This document shows, one piece after another, positions 38,072-49,188 of a stretch of 64,000 nt of DNA. The notes under the pieces were generated by a model that was not told the origin of the DNA, made no database searches, and saw nothing but the letters and a program-made list of their open reading frames with translations. The stretch is from Streptomyces sp. yr375. Lineage in GTDB: Bacteria; Actinomycetota; Actinomycetes; Streptomycetales; Streptomycetaceae. The position numbers were made by a program, and so were the translations under genes. The stretch is from positions 124,001 to 188,000 of the forward strand of contig NZ_FOFF01000010.1 in assembly GCF_900110755.1 (NCBI RefSeq), given 5' to 3'. Position 1 is the first letter of the stretch. Every line of letters starts with the position of its first letter.

Positions 38072-38112
38072 TCTTCTCCGTAGGGCTCAGTACGACGCAC
38101 TACGACGACTGA

Positions 38113-38147
38113 GGGCGTCCGGCACATCACGTGCCGGGCGCCCTTTG
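38113..38147 (+). terminator. Terminator after serC
   Basis: GGGCGTCCGGCAC (38113-38125) and GTGCCGGGCGCCC (38131-38143) form a 13-bp stem with one U-G pair, followed by TTTGT. This is a good factor-independent terminator. Confidence 0.8.
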
Positions 38148-38149
38148 TC

Positions 38150-38736
38150 GTGCCGGGAACCCACGCGGGCATGCTGCTCGCCCTCGCGGGCGTCATGGCC
38201 ACCGACACCGGCACCGCGGTCGCCGCGCCGCCGCCCGGCGCCTGCACCCAGTGGTGCAACAACCCGCCGGCGGGCGTGACCCAGCAGAACTGGAACTGGG
38301 CGGTCGAGGCGGCGGACTTCTGGGCCAACCACTGGGCGGACACCACCACCTCCTCCTGGTACGGCGGGCGCTCCTACTACCGCCTCGACCAGTGGGCCGG
38401 CCGCGGCTGGCCCGGCCAGACCTTCGGAAACCGCTGGTACGCCTTCCTCGACTGCCTCCGCGACACCACGCCGACCGTCGCCCCCCCCAATCCCCCGGCG
38501 ACCGCCCCGCACCGCCCACGGCGGTCGTCGTCCGGGAGGCCGGTGACCTCCTCGCCGACGAGCCGGACAACGTGCTGGGCGTCCTCGCCCTCGTCCTCGC
38601 CGACGCCGCCGACGCGGGCGGCGACACACCACGACTGCTGCTCCTCCTCGACGACACCCCGGCCCGCCTGGCCGACCTGTCCCACCGCATGACCCGGGCG
38701 GGAGGCCCGCCCATCCCCTCCCCCGCATCTCCCTGA
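38150..38736 (+). pseudogene. Secreted protein broken by a frameshift at an 8-C run
   Basis: A frame opens at GTG 38150 (or ATG 38171) with a signal-like start (MLLALAGVMATDTGTAVAAP) and a Trp/Cys-rich domain (GACTQWCNNPPAGVTQQNWN, DSS-free, then GRSYYRLDQWAGRGWPGQTF and RWYAFLDCLRDTTP). After CCCCCCCC at 38481-38488 it becomes Ser/Pro/Arg-rich shadow. The next frame then reads TAVVVREAGDLLADEPDNVL and ADAADAGGDTPRLLLLLDDT to a stop at 38734-38736. Adding one C would join the parts into about 195 residues. It could be a sequencing error, a true mutation or a phase-variable tract. The signal peptide is short and sits on the serC terminator, so the 5' end may also be truncated. Confidence 0.6.
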
Positions 38737-38869
38737 CAGCGCCCCTGATCCCCGCCCGGCATGCTCAAGGCAAAGGTTTCCGGGGCCCGTTGAGTCCCTT
38801 ACGTCCCTCGTCGACACTGTGATCACGTGGCTCACAACGGGCCGTACGACGTGAGGGGGGCGGAGCGGT

Positions 38870-39361
38870 ATGAACCGACCGATACCAGGGACCGTGCAGG
38901 TCGCGGTGCGGCACATTCTCAGCGACCAGGTCTCCGGCGGGATCTTCCGGCCGAGGACGCGCACCATCACCTGGCGCGACAGTCCGTTCCGGGTCCGGCG
39001 TCCGCAGTCGGGCCGGCACACCGTGGAACTCACCTGCCCGGTCTGCGACACCTCCCTGCTGGCCGAGGTGGCCGACCAGGCCAGGACCCGCCGGACGGCG
39101 GTCCTGTGCCTCGTCCTCGCGGCGGTCTGCGCGGTCGTGCTGGTCGCCGCCCTCGGCTACGCCTTCCACGAGGGCGGGCGGACCCTCCCCGAGGGCCAGT
39201 CGCTGCCCGTCCTCTTCCCGGTCAGCGTGATCGCCGTGTTCGTGACGTTCGTGGCCGGTCCCGTGCTCTACCTCGCCGGCCGCAACCACAACGGCGTCAG
39301 CCTGCTCGGCCCGTGGCGCGAGCGCCGGGTGCACCAGATCAAACCGGTGCGGGGCGGCTGA
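38870..39361 (+). CDS. Membrane protein with a zinc-ribbon-like CxxC
   Basis: The 163-residue protein starts at ATG 38870 behind GAGGGGGG/GGAG. The N-terminal 65 residues are soluble and include ELTCPVCDTSLLAE, a CPVC pair that may be half a zinc ribbon. Two hydrophobic helices follow: AVLCLVLAAVCAVVLVAALG (about 76-95) and LFPVSVIAVFVTFVAGPVLY (about 115-135). The C-terminus is basic. I do not recognise the family. It is convergent with the cellulase gene, 27 bases apart. Confidence 0.8.
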   Translation: MNRPIPGTVQVAVRHILSDQVSGGIFRPRTRTITWRDSPFRVRRPQSGRHTVELTCPVCDTSLLAEVADQARTRRTAVLCLVLAAVCAVVLVAALGYAFHEGGRTLPEGQSLPVLFPVSVIAVFVTFVAGPVLYLAGRNHNGVSLLGPWRERRVHQIKPVRGG

Positions 39362-39388
39362 CCGGCGGCCGGCACACCCCGCCGACGG

Positions 39389-42277
<2,889 letters not shown>

Positions 42278-42334
42278 TCATGCCCGTGGCCGGTCTCACA
42301 CGCCCCCGATCGCGGTGATCGTTTCCCGATCCCG

Positions 42335-42340
42335 CATCAT
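42335..42340 (+). promoter_or_regulatory. -10 element CATCAT for leaderless SGNH gene
   Basis: CATCAT ends 6 bases before ATG 42347, and no Shine-Dalgarno sequence fits between. Confidence 0.4.
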
Positions 42341-42346
42341 GAGCGG

Positions 42347-43027
42347 ATGCTCAGGTTCATGCCCGTAGGCGACTCGATGACGATCGGCAGCACGGGCGAC
42401 CACACCTGGCGTCACCGCATGTGGCAACACCTGTGCGGGACGTACGGCGGCCCGTTCACCCTCGTCGGCCCCCGCGAGACGCTCTACGACAAGACGACGG
42501 ACACCGCCACCTCGTACGCGTACGCCGACCCCGACTTCCCGCGCGGCCATCTGGCCGGCTGGGGCGAGGGCTGGCAGCACATGGTCCCGCTGATCGGCGA
42601 GGCGGCCCGCAGGTCGAAGGCGGACATCCTGCTGGTCTCCCTTGGCCTGATCGACCTGGGCTTCTACACCAACGCCGAGCAGACGGCGGCGAACGCCCGC
42701 GCCTTCGTGGCGGAGGCCCGCGCGGCGCGGCCGCGGATACGGATGGTGTGGCTCCCGGTGATCCCGAACATCCGCGCCGCGAACGACGAGCCCTTCGCCA
42801 CCGAGGTCGCCCGCTTCAACGAGCTGCTCGCGAAGACGGCCGCCGACCTGGACGAACCGGCCTCCCCCATCCTCCTGGCCTCGATCCCGCAGACCTGGGA
42901 CATCGACACCGACACCTACGACGGCACCCACCCGAACGCCGCCGGCGAACACCAACTGGCGGGTGCCTTCGCGGCGGCCATGTACCAGGGGTGGGAGCTG
43001 GGCGGGGAGTACGAGCGCCCGGCGTGA
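42347..43027 (+). CDS. SGNH/GDSL hydrolase
   Basis: The 226-residue esterase-like protein begins MLRFMPVGDSMTIGSTGD, with the catalytic Ser in GDSMT (S10). Block III is seen as SLGLIDLGFY, and the terminal catalytic Asp/His pair lies in YDGTHPNAAGEHQLA. There is no signal peptide, so it is cytosolic unless exported in a non-standard way. SGNH proteins deacylate sugars, lipids or small esters. It is divergent from the propeller gene. Confidence 0.9.
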   Translation: MLRFMPVGDSMTIGSTGDHTWRHRMWQHLCGTYGGPFTLVGPRETLYDKTTDTATSYAYADPDFPRGHLAGWGEGWQHMVPLIGEAARRSKADILLVSLGLIDLGFYTNAEQTAANARAFVAEARAARPRIRMVWLPVIPNIRAANDEPFATEVARFNELLAKTAADLDEPASPILLASIPQTWDIDTDTYDGTHPNAAGEHQLAGAFAAAMYQGWELGGEYERPA

Positions 43028-43097
43028 CCCTGTCGCCGTGCGTATCGTTGTACTGCGTGGCCGCACTCGTGCGAGGCGGCCGGGGAGGAGCGCCAGG

Positions 43098-43685
43098 ATG
43101 ACCGGCCTCGAAGACAGGATCGCGATGGCCGACGCCAATACCCAGCGCCTGGACGAGTGGTTCGCGCGGCTGGAGCGGATGCCCGTCCCCGAAGGATTCA
43201 GGGTCGAGATCGTCGGGGGCAACGTCCACATGACACCGCAGCGGGACACGCACTGGTGCATCATCCGCCGGATCGTACGGCCCATCGAAGACAGGTTCGG
43301 AATGGATGTCCGGGTCTTCTCGGACGTCCGCATCGACTTCCCGGGCCATGAGAACGGCTTCTGCCCGGACGTCGCCAAGCTCAGCGACTCGGCGAAGAAG
43401 GACGACGAAGGCCGCTGGCGGTACCAGGACGTCGAGTTCGTCGCCGAGGTCATCTCCGAGGGCACCGCCGCCAACGACTACGGCCCGAAGAAGACCGCCT
43501 ACGCCGTCGCCGAGGTCCCCGTCTATGTCATCGCCGATCCCTACCAGGGGCGGTGCTACGTCCACACCGAGCCCAAGGACGGCGACTACCTCAGCAGGAA
43601 GCGCGTCGACTTCGGCACCGACATCGACCTCACCGCCACCGTCGTCGGCCTCACCCTCAAGACCGACGACTTCCCCCGCGACTGA
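43098..43685 (+). CDS. Uma2-family (DUF820) restriction-endonuclease-like protein
   Basis: The 195-residue protein starts at ATG 43098 behind GAGGAG (43084-43090). It has the Uma2 signature of a PD-(D/E)xK-like fold: PEGFRVEIVGGNVHMTP, then FCPDVAKLSD and VEFVAEVISEGTAANDYGPK, with the acidic residues and a terminal Lys. Streptomyces carry many Uma2 paralogues of unknown role. Nothing around it suggests a mobile element. Confidence 0.88.
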   Translation: MTGLEDRIAMADANTQRLDEWFARLERMPVPEGFRVEIVGGNVHMTPQRDTHWCIIRRIVRPIEDRFGMDVRVFSDVRIDFPGHENGFCPDVAKLSDSAKKDDEGRWRYQDVEFVAEVISEGTAANDYGPKKTAYAVAEVPVYVIADPYQGRCYVHTEPKDGDYLSRKRVDFGTDIDLTATVVGLTLKTDDFPRD

Positions 43686-43730
43686 CAGTCAGCCTGCCGC
43701 CGTCAGGCCTGCTGACCGTCAGGCCGTGGC

Positions 43731-44678
43731 TCAGAACATCGTGTTGTCGTTCGCCGACGTCGCCGGGACGTCCTGGAGCACGTCCCAGTGTTCGACGATC
43801 TTGCCGTCGCGGACACGGAAGAGGTCGACGACCGCCTGGCCGCGCTCGCCCGGCGCGTTGACGTAGTGGCTGTGGACGGCGACCAGGTCGCCCTCGGCGA
43901 TGACGCGCTTGGGGGAGACCGACAGGTGGGGGAACGCCTCGAAGTAGCCGCCGAGTCCCGCCTTCACGCCCGCCACGCCGTCGGCGATGGTGGGGTTGTG
44001 CTGGTGGTACTCGGCGCCCCAGTAGCGGTCCACCGCTGACAGGTCCTTGCGCACCAGGAGCTGGTCGAAGGCCTTGGTGACCAGCTCCTTGTTGTACGCG
44101 GTGAGCCAGGCGGGGCCGGGCCGGGAGGTCTGCGGGCTGCTGACCGTGGAGAACATGTCGTTGCCGTTGGCGGAGGTGGCCGGGACGTCCTGGCCGGCGT
44201 CCCAGTGCTCGGCGATCTTCCCGCCCTGGAACCGGAAGATGTCGAAGACGGCCTGGCCGCGGGTCCCTGGCGTGACCACGACGTTCGAGTGGACGAGGAC
44301 CAGGTCGCCCTCGGAGATGAGCCGCTTGACGTCGTACTTCGCGTCGGGGAACTGCTGGTGCAGGCCCACGCCCAGTTGCTTCAGGGTCTCCGAGCCGTTC
44401 GGGGCGAGCGGGTTGTGCTGGATGTAGTCGGGCCGGACGAAGTCGTCGACGACCTTGGTGTCACCCTGCTCGAACACGCCCTTGAGGACCCGTACGGCCA
44501 CGGCCTTCTGGTAGGCGAGGCGCACGCCGTCGCCGTAGCCGTGGCCCACGGCACGAGGTGCGGAGTGGGGGGTGGTCGGAGCGGCGGCCACGGCGGCGGG
44601 TACGGCCGCCGTGCCCAGCAGGGCGGTCGCGGCGAGCGCGGCCAGGAGGACTCGGCGTGCGGGCGTGGTGGGGGTCAC
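43731..44678 (-). CDS. Secreted protein with two SnoaL-like domains
   Basis: The 315-residue protein (GTG 44678) has a signal peptide (RRVLLAALAATALLGTAAVP) and two tandem SnoaL/NTF2-like domains of about 115 residues. The first reads FVRPDYIQHNPLAPNG, then GGKIAEHWDAGQDVPATSAN; the second reads YWGAEYHQHNPTIADG, then DGKIVEHWDVLQDVPATSAN. Each half keeps the QHNP and EHWD pairs typical of ester cyclase/SnoaL polyketide-like enzymes. The internal duplication is clear. It is divergent from the aldo/keto reductase and probably shares its regulator. Its substrate is unknown. Confidence 0.88.
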   Translation of the reverse strand: MTPTTPARRVLLAALAATALLGTAAVPAAVAAAPTTPHSAPRAVGHGYGDGVRLAYQKAVAVRVLKGVFEQGDTKVVDDFVRPDYIQHNPLAPNGSETLKQLGVGLHQQFPDAKYDVKRLISEGDLVLVHSNVVVTPGTRGQAVFDIFRFQGGKIAEHWDAGQDVPATSANGNDMFSTVSSPQTSRPGPAWLTAYNKELVTKAFDQLLVRKDLSAVDRYWGAEYHQHNPTIADGVAGVKAGLGGYFEAFPHLSVSPKRVIAEGDLVAVHSHYVNAPGERGQAVVDLFRVRDGKIVEHWDVLQDVPATSANDNTMF

Positions 44679-44735
44679 GGTGTTCCTGTCTCCAGAATCT
44701 TGAGAGTTCAAGCTTTCACTTCCCACAGGAAAGCA

Positions 44736-44750
44736 CTAACTTTGAGTTAG
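44736..44750. promoter_or_regulatory. Inverted repeat CTAAC-TTTGA-GTTAG
   Basis: CTAAC (44736-44740) and GTTAG (44746-44750) are perfect arms around TTTGA in the 123-base divergent region between the SnoaL and aldo/keto reductase genes. The site would fit a MerR-, MarR- or HxlR-type regulator. Confidence 0.6.
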
Positions 44751-44801
44751 CGTCAAGAAATTGTTGCTTGGAGCGCACTCCACGGCGTTGGCTTGGGAGT
44801 C

Positions 44802-45791
44802 ATGGAGTACACGCAGCTCGGACGTACCGGACTCAAGGTCAGCCGCCTCGTCCTCGGCACCATGAACTTCGGCCCGCAGACCGACGAGGCCGACAGCCAC
44901 GCGATCATGGACGCGGCGCTCGGCGCGGGCATCAACTTCTTCGACACGGCCAATGTCTACGGCTGGGGTGAGAACAAGGGCCGTACCGAGGAGATCATCG
45001 GGAACTGGTTCGCGAAGGGCGGCGAGCGGCGCGACAAGGTCGTCCTCGCCACCAAGGTGTACGCCAACATGGCCGCCGAGGGCGATGCCTGGCCGAACCA
45101 CGACAAGCTCTCCGCCGTCAACATCCGGCGCGCGGTCGACGCGTCGCTGAAGCGGCTGCGCACCGACCACATCGACCTCTACCAGTTCCACCACATCGAC
45201 CGCGCCACGCCCTTCGAGGAGATCTGGCAGGCGGTCGACACCCTCGTCCAGCAGGGCAAGATCCTGTACGCCGGGTCGTCCAACTTCCCCGGCTACAAGA
45301 TCGCCCAGGCCAACGAGGTCGCCGCCAGGCGCGGGACGTTCGGCCTGGTCAGCGAGCAGTGCCTGTACAACCTGGCCGAGCGGCGCGCCGAGATGGAGAT
45401 CATCCCGGCCGCGCAGGAGTACGGCCTCGGGGTCATCCCCTGGTCGCCGCTGCACGGCGGTCTGCTGGGCGGCGTCATCAAGAAGGAGATCGAGGGCGGG
45501 CGCCGGGCGAGCGGCCGGGCCGCCGACACCCTCGCCGACCCCGCCGCACGGGCCCGGATCCAGGCCTACGAGGACCTCCTCGACAAGCACGGCATCGAGC
45601 CCGGCGAAGCCGCCCTGGCCTGGCTGCTGACCCGGCCCGGCGTCACCGGCCCGATCGTCGGCCCGCGCACCGCCGAGCAGCTCGACTCCGCCCTGCGGGC
45701 CGTGGAGCTGAAGCTGTCGGACGAGCTGCTGACCGGCCTCGACGAGATCTTCCCCGGCCCGGGCCCGTCCCCGGAGGCCTTCGCCTGGTAG
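44802..45791 (+). CDS. Aldo/keto reductase
   Basis: The 329-residue NADPH-dependent oxidoreductase starts at ATG 44802. The catalytic tetrad is visible: D48 (FFDTANVYG), Y53, K85 (LATKVYANM) and H130 (DLYQFHHID). The cofactor-binding end has WLLTRPGVTGPIVGPRTAEQ. It is close to the YajO/Tas and potassium channel beta subgroups. It probably reduces aldehydes or ketones. Regulation is expected through the inverted repeat at 44736-44750. Confidence 0.93.
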   Translation: MEYTQLGRTGLKVSRLVLGTMNFGPQTDEADSHAIMDAALGAGINFFDTANVYGWGENKGRTEEIIGNWFAKGGERRDKVVLATKVYANMAAEGDAWPNHDKLSAVNIRRAVDASLKRLRTDHIDLYQFHHIDRATPFEEIWQAVDTLVQQGKILYAGSSNFPGYKIAQANEVAARRGTFGLVSEQCLYNLAERRAEMEIIPAAQEYGLGVIPWSPLHGGLLGGVIKKEIEGGRRASGRAADTLADPAARARIQAYEDLLDKHGIEPGEAALAWLLTRPGVTGPIVGPRTAEQLDSALRAVELKLSDELLTGLDEIFPGPGPSPEAFAW

Positions 45792-45855
45792 GCCACTGGG
45801 CCACCAAGGCGCAGCTCAGCACGGTGGGGCGCGGTGGCGGGCGGGGGGCGTCGGG

Positions 45856-45945
45856 TTATTTCCCGGCCACCGCCGCCACCGCGACCACCACGAACATCAG
45901 CACTAGCGCACCGGCCATGATCCGGTTCCGGGTCTTCGGGTCCAC
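45856..45945 (-). CDS. 29-residue single-span membrane peptide
   Basis: A GTG at 45945 opens MDPKTRNRIMAGALVLMFVV followed by VAVAAVAGK and TAA at 45856. It has a charged N-terminus (DPKTRNR) and a single hydrophobic helix, as in small bacterial membrane proteins. A -10 hexamer TAGTCT lies at 45957-45952 on the same strand, 6 bases before the GTG, so it appears leaderless, with its promoter inside the thpR 3' end. I recall similar small proteins in Streptomyces but no function. Confidence 0.7.
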   Translation of the reverse strand: MDPKTRNRIMAGALVLMFVVVAVAAVAGK

Positions 45946-45954
45946 ACGTCGAGA

Positions 45955-46527
45955 CTAACGGGCCCCGCCGAGCGCCCAACGCCCGACCGGCTCGTAACGC
46001 GGCTGCTCCCCCGCGACCCCGGACCTCGGCAGGTTGCTGCGGACCAGCACCAGTTCCCCGACCGTCCAGGTGCGGCCCTCGAAGGCGGCCAGCGCCTCGA
46101 CGTACGACCGCACGTCCGCCGCTTCCCGGCTGCGGGCCAGCGTCAGGTGGGCCTGGTAGCGGCGGTGCTCCCCGGTCTCCAGGCCCGCCTTGCGCGCCGC
46201 CGCCTCCGCGCGGTCGGCCAGCAGCCGCAGGGCGGGCACGTCCCCGGCCGCCCCGGCCCACAGCGCCCGCCCGTGCCCGAACTGTCCCCCGCCCCGCACC
46301 GCCAGCGCGAAGGGCGCGTGCCGGTGCGCGGCCCGCTCCAGCCGCGCCGACAGCTCCGGTACGAGGTCGTCGTCGACCTCTCCGTAGAAGGCGAGGGTGA
46401 AGTGCCAGCCGGGCCGGCCGGTCCAGCGCAGCCCGTCCGCACCGGGCAGCTTGCGCAACTCCGTTACCGCGGCGGTGAGTTCATGGGCGACGTCCTCCGG
46501 GGGCAGTACGGCGGCGAAGAGTCTCAT
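45955..46527 (-). CDS. thpR: RNA 2',3'-cyclic phosphodiesterase (ThpR/LigT)
   Basis: The 190-residue 2H phosphoesterase has both HxT/Sx motifs: HFTL at 42-45 and HLTL at 127-130, with the two His and two Thr arranged for 2',3'-cyclic phosphate hydrolysis. The fold begins MRLFAAVLPPEDVAHELTAA as in ThpR. It acts on RNA ends or small cyclic phosphates. The start is ATG 46527. Confidence 0.92.
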   Translation of the reverse strand: MRLFAAVLPPEDVAHELTAAVTELRKLPGADGLRWTGRPGWHFTLAFYGEVDDDLVPELSARLERAAHRHAPFALAVRGGGQFGHGRALWAGAAGDVPALRLLADRAEAAARKAGLETGEHRRYQAHLTLARSREAADVRSYVEALAAFEGRTWTVGELVLVRSNLPRSGVAGEQPRYEPVGRWALGGAR

Positions 46528-46578
46528 ACCCCCGATTTTCCCGGCAGGCGGAGCCGGGCGCCCGGCATTATGGGCGGC

Positions 46579-47106
46579 ATGCGGATCACCGAGATCACGA
46601 TCAGGGACGGCGGGCCCGACGACATCCCCCTGATACTCGCCATGCTCGACAGCAGCGTGGAGTGGCTGGTCGCGCAGGGGCGCACCCGGCAGTGGGGGAC
46701 GAAGCCGCTGTCGGAGCACGCGAGGACGGTGGAGTCGGTCGGCCGGTACATGGCGGAGGGCGACGTGTTCATCGCCGAGGCCGACGGCGTGCCGGCCGCC
46801 ACCCTCACCCTCACCGACGCGCCCGGCGCCTACCTCGCCCACCTCCCGCCGCCCGGCGAGCCCGAGCGGTACATCCACTGGCTGGCCTCCGACCGCCGTT
46901 TCAAGGGCCACGGCGTGGGCGGCGCGCTGCTGGCGCACGCCGCCGAGGCGACCCGGCGGGCGGGCGTCTCCCTGCTCCGGGTGGACTGCTACGCGGGCGA
47001 CGACGGCAAACTCGTCGCCTACTACGAGGCCAACGGGTTCACCGCGACCGAGCCGTACACGGCGAACGGCGACTGGCCGGGGCAGGTGCTGGCCCGGAGG
47101 GTGTGA
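46579..47106 (+). CDS. GNAT-family N-acetyltransferase
   Basis: The 175-residue protein starts at ATG 46579 (MRITEITIRDGGPDDIPLIL); an ATG three codons earlier at 46570 is possible. The acetyl-CoA motif is WLASDRRFKGHGVGGALLAH, with KGHGVGG. The C-terminus has SLLRVDCYAGDDGKLVAYYE and ANGFTATEPY. It is divergent from thpR. Its acceptor is unknown. Confidence 0.88.
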   Translation: MRITEITIRDGGPDDIPLILAMLDSSVEWLVAQGRTRQWGTKPLSEHARTVESVGRYMAEGDVFIAEADGVPAATLTLTDAPGAYLAHLPPPGEPERYIHWLASDRRFKGHGVGGALLAHAAEATRRAGVSLLRVDCYAGDDGKLVAYYEANGFTATEPYTANGDWPGQVLARRV

Positions 47107-47137
47107 GCGCACGGGCACCCTCCGGGCACGCGGTTCC

Positions 47138-48532
47138 CTACCCCGCCGGGGCCAGCTCGCGCTCCCCGTTCTCGTCCTCGCGCTCGCCGCTCTCGCCGCC
47201 CTCCCGTGGGACGAACCGCACCCGTGGGTGTCCGTGGTGCCAGCCCACGGTCAGGCGCAGGCCGCCGACGCGGGCCAGGACCAGACCGACGGTGAGGGCG
47301 GCGACCGCCGCGATCACGCCGCCGACCGCGAGGCCCGCCCGGACGCCGTACGCGTCCGTGATCCAGCCGGCGATCGGCGCGCCCACCGGCGAGCCGCCCA
47401 GGAACACCATCATGTAGAGGGCCATCACACGGCCCCGCATGGCGGGGTCGGTGCCCATCTGGATGGTGGTGTTCGCGGTGACGTTGACCGTCATGCCGAA
47501 CATCCCGATCGGGGCCATGAGCAGGGCGAACAGCCACAGCGAGGGGGCGCCCGCCGCGACGATCTCCATCGCGCCGAAGGCCACCGCCGCGGCGATCATC
47601 ACCCGCATCCGGGCCGTGCCGCGGCGGGCCGCCAGCAGGGCGCCGCCCAGCGAGCCGACCGCCATCAGTGTGTTGAAGAGGCTGTAGGCGCCGGCGCCCG
47701 CGTGGAAGACGTCGTCGGCGAAGGCGGAGAGGTAGACGGGGAAGTTGAAGCCGAAGGTGCCGATGAAACCGACCAGGACGATGGTCCAGATCAGGTCCGG
47801 CCGCCCGGCGACATACCGCAGCCCCTCGCGCAACTGGCCCTTGCCGCGCGGCGCGCGCTCGACGGCGTGCAGGTCGCGGGCGCGCATCAGCAGCAGCCCG
47901 GCGATCGGCGCGACGAAGGACAGCCCGTTGGCGAGGAACGCCCAGCCGGTGCCCACGCCGGTGATCATCAGACCGGCGACGGCGGGGCCGACGAGACGGG
48001 CGGACTGGAAGTTGGCGGAGTTGAGACTGACCGCGTTCTGTAGTTGGTCGGGGCCGACCATCTCGGAGACGAAGGACTGGCGGGCCGGGTTGTCGACGAC
48101 GGTCGCGAGCCCGACGGCGAAGGCGGCCACGTACACGTGCCACACCTCGACGTGCCCGCTGAGGGTCAGGGCGGCCAGCGCGATGCCGGTGACGGCCATC
48201 GCGGACTGCGTGAACAGCAGCGCGCGGCGCTTGGGGAGCCGGTCGACGAGGACGCCGCCGTAGAGGCCGAAGAGGAGCATCGGCAGGAACTGGAGGGCCG
48301 TCGTGACGCCGACGGCGGTCGCGGAGCCGGTGAGGCTGAGGACCAGCCAGTCCTGGGCGATGCGCTGCATCCAGGTGCCGATGTTGGAGACGACCTGGCC
48401 GGCGAAGAACAGCCGGTAGTTCCTGACCTTCAGCGAGCTGAACATCGAGGACGTGCGGGCGGGTGTGGGGGTGGGCGGGGAGTCGTGGGCGGCAGGTGCG
48501 GGGGCGGAGTCTGCTCCGGGTCCCGAACTCAA
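47138..48532 (-). CDS. MFS transporter with a TTG start
   Basis: The 464-residue transporter has an N-terminal Pro/Ala-rich tail and about 12 transmembrane helices (NYRLFFAGQVVSNIGTWMQR, LPMLLFGLYGGVLVDRLPKR, FIGTFGFNFPVYLSAFADDV, TTIQMGTDPAMRGRVMALYM). The GGVLVDRLPKRR loop is the MFS motif A, and the NIGTWMQRIAQDWLV start marks the Bcr/enterobactin-exporter-like EntS subgroup. The first usable codon is TTG 48532, 9 bases after AGGAGG at 48542-48547. It lies 67 bases downstream of the marR gene, one operon. Confidence 0.9.
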   Translation of the reverse strand: MSSGPGADSAPAPAAHDSPPTPTPARTSSMFSSLKVRNYRLFFAGQVVSNIGTWMQRIAQDWLVLSLTGSATAVGVTTALQFLPMLLFGLYGGVLVDRLPKRRALLFTQSAMAVTGIALAALTLSGHVEVWHVYVAAFAVGLATVVDNPARQSFVSEMVGPDQLQNAVSLNSANFQSARLVGPAVAGLMITGVGTGWAFLANGLSFVAPIAGLLLMRARDLHAVERAPRGKGQLREGLRYVAGRPDLIWTIVLVGFIGTFGFNFPVYLSAFADDVFHAGAGAYSLFNTLMAVGSLGGALLAARRGTARMRVMIAAAVAFGAMEIVAAGAPSLWLFALLMAPIGMFGMTVNVTANTTIQMGTDPAMRGRVMALYMMVFLGGSPVGAPIAGWITDAYGVRAGLAVGGVIAAVAALTVGLVLARVGGLRLTVGWHHGHPRVRFVPREGGESGEREDENGERELAPAG

Positions 48533-48599
48533 AAAGGTTCGCCTCCTCTTGAACTGCTGGACTGCTGAACTGACTGAACTGCCGGGCCGGCAGGGTCGG

Positions 48600-49037
48600 T
48601 TACAGGTGGGCGAGTTTCTCCAGTACGGGGGCGGCGGCGCGCAGTTTCACCCACTCGTCCTCGTCGAGGCCGTCGACCAGGGTGGTCAGGAAGGCGTTCC
48701 GCTTGGCGCGGCTCTCCGCGAGCATGGCCTCGGCCTGTTCGGTCTTCGTGACGACCTTCTGGCGCCGGTCGTCGGGGTGCGGCTCCAGCCGGACCAGGCC
48801 CTTGGCCTCCAGGAGGGCCACGATGCGGGTCATCGAGGGCGGCTGCACATGCTCCTTGCGGGCGAGCTCCCCGGGGGTGGCCTTGCCGCAGAGGGAGAGG
48901 GTGCCGAGCACCGACATCTCGGTCGGGCTCAGCGACTCGTCGACGCGCTGGTGCTTGAGCCGACGGGACAGCCGCATCACGGCGGATCGCAGGGAGTTCA
49001 CGGCGGCCGTGTCGTCGCCTTGGCTTAGGTCAGGCAT
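48600..49037 (-). CDS. MarR-family regulator
   Basis: The 145-residue regulator starts at ATG 49037. The winged helix is seen in LSPTEMSVLGTLSLCGKATP, ELARKEHVQPPSMTRIVALL and LVRLEPHPDDRRQKVVTKTE. It probably represses itself and the MFS exporter downstream, released by a phenolic or antibiotic ligand. Nested palindromes at 49041-49068 overlap its ribosome-binding region. Confidence 0.92.
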   Translation of the reverse strand: MPDLSQGDDTAAVNSLRSAVMRLSRRLKHQRVDESLSPTEMSVLGTLSLCGKATPGELARKEHVQPPSMTRIVALLEAKGLVRLEPHPDDRRQKVVTKTEQAEAMLAESRAKRNAFLTTLVDGLDEDEWVKLRAAAPVLEKLAHL

Positions 49038-49040
49038 CTC

Positions 49041-49068
49041 TTTAGCGTAACTCATTACTCTCGCTAAA
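49041..49068. promoter_or_regulatory. Nested palindromes, probable MarR autoregulatory operator
   Basis: TTTAGCG (49041-49047) and CGCTAAA (49062-49068) are perfect arms 14 bases apart; inside, GTAA (49047-49050) and TTAC (49055-49058) form a second dyad. The site begins 4 bases upstream of the marR start. Confidence 0.75.
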
Positions 49069-49188
49069 CAAGCCGGGGGTTGCCGGGATTCCCGAGACTC
49101 CGGCCACGGAAACCCCGTCGTCACTCGAACGAGTGATTCGGCAGCGGAAAGTGATCGAAGTGCGGTACGCGCCCGCGACCCTCGTCTC

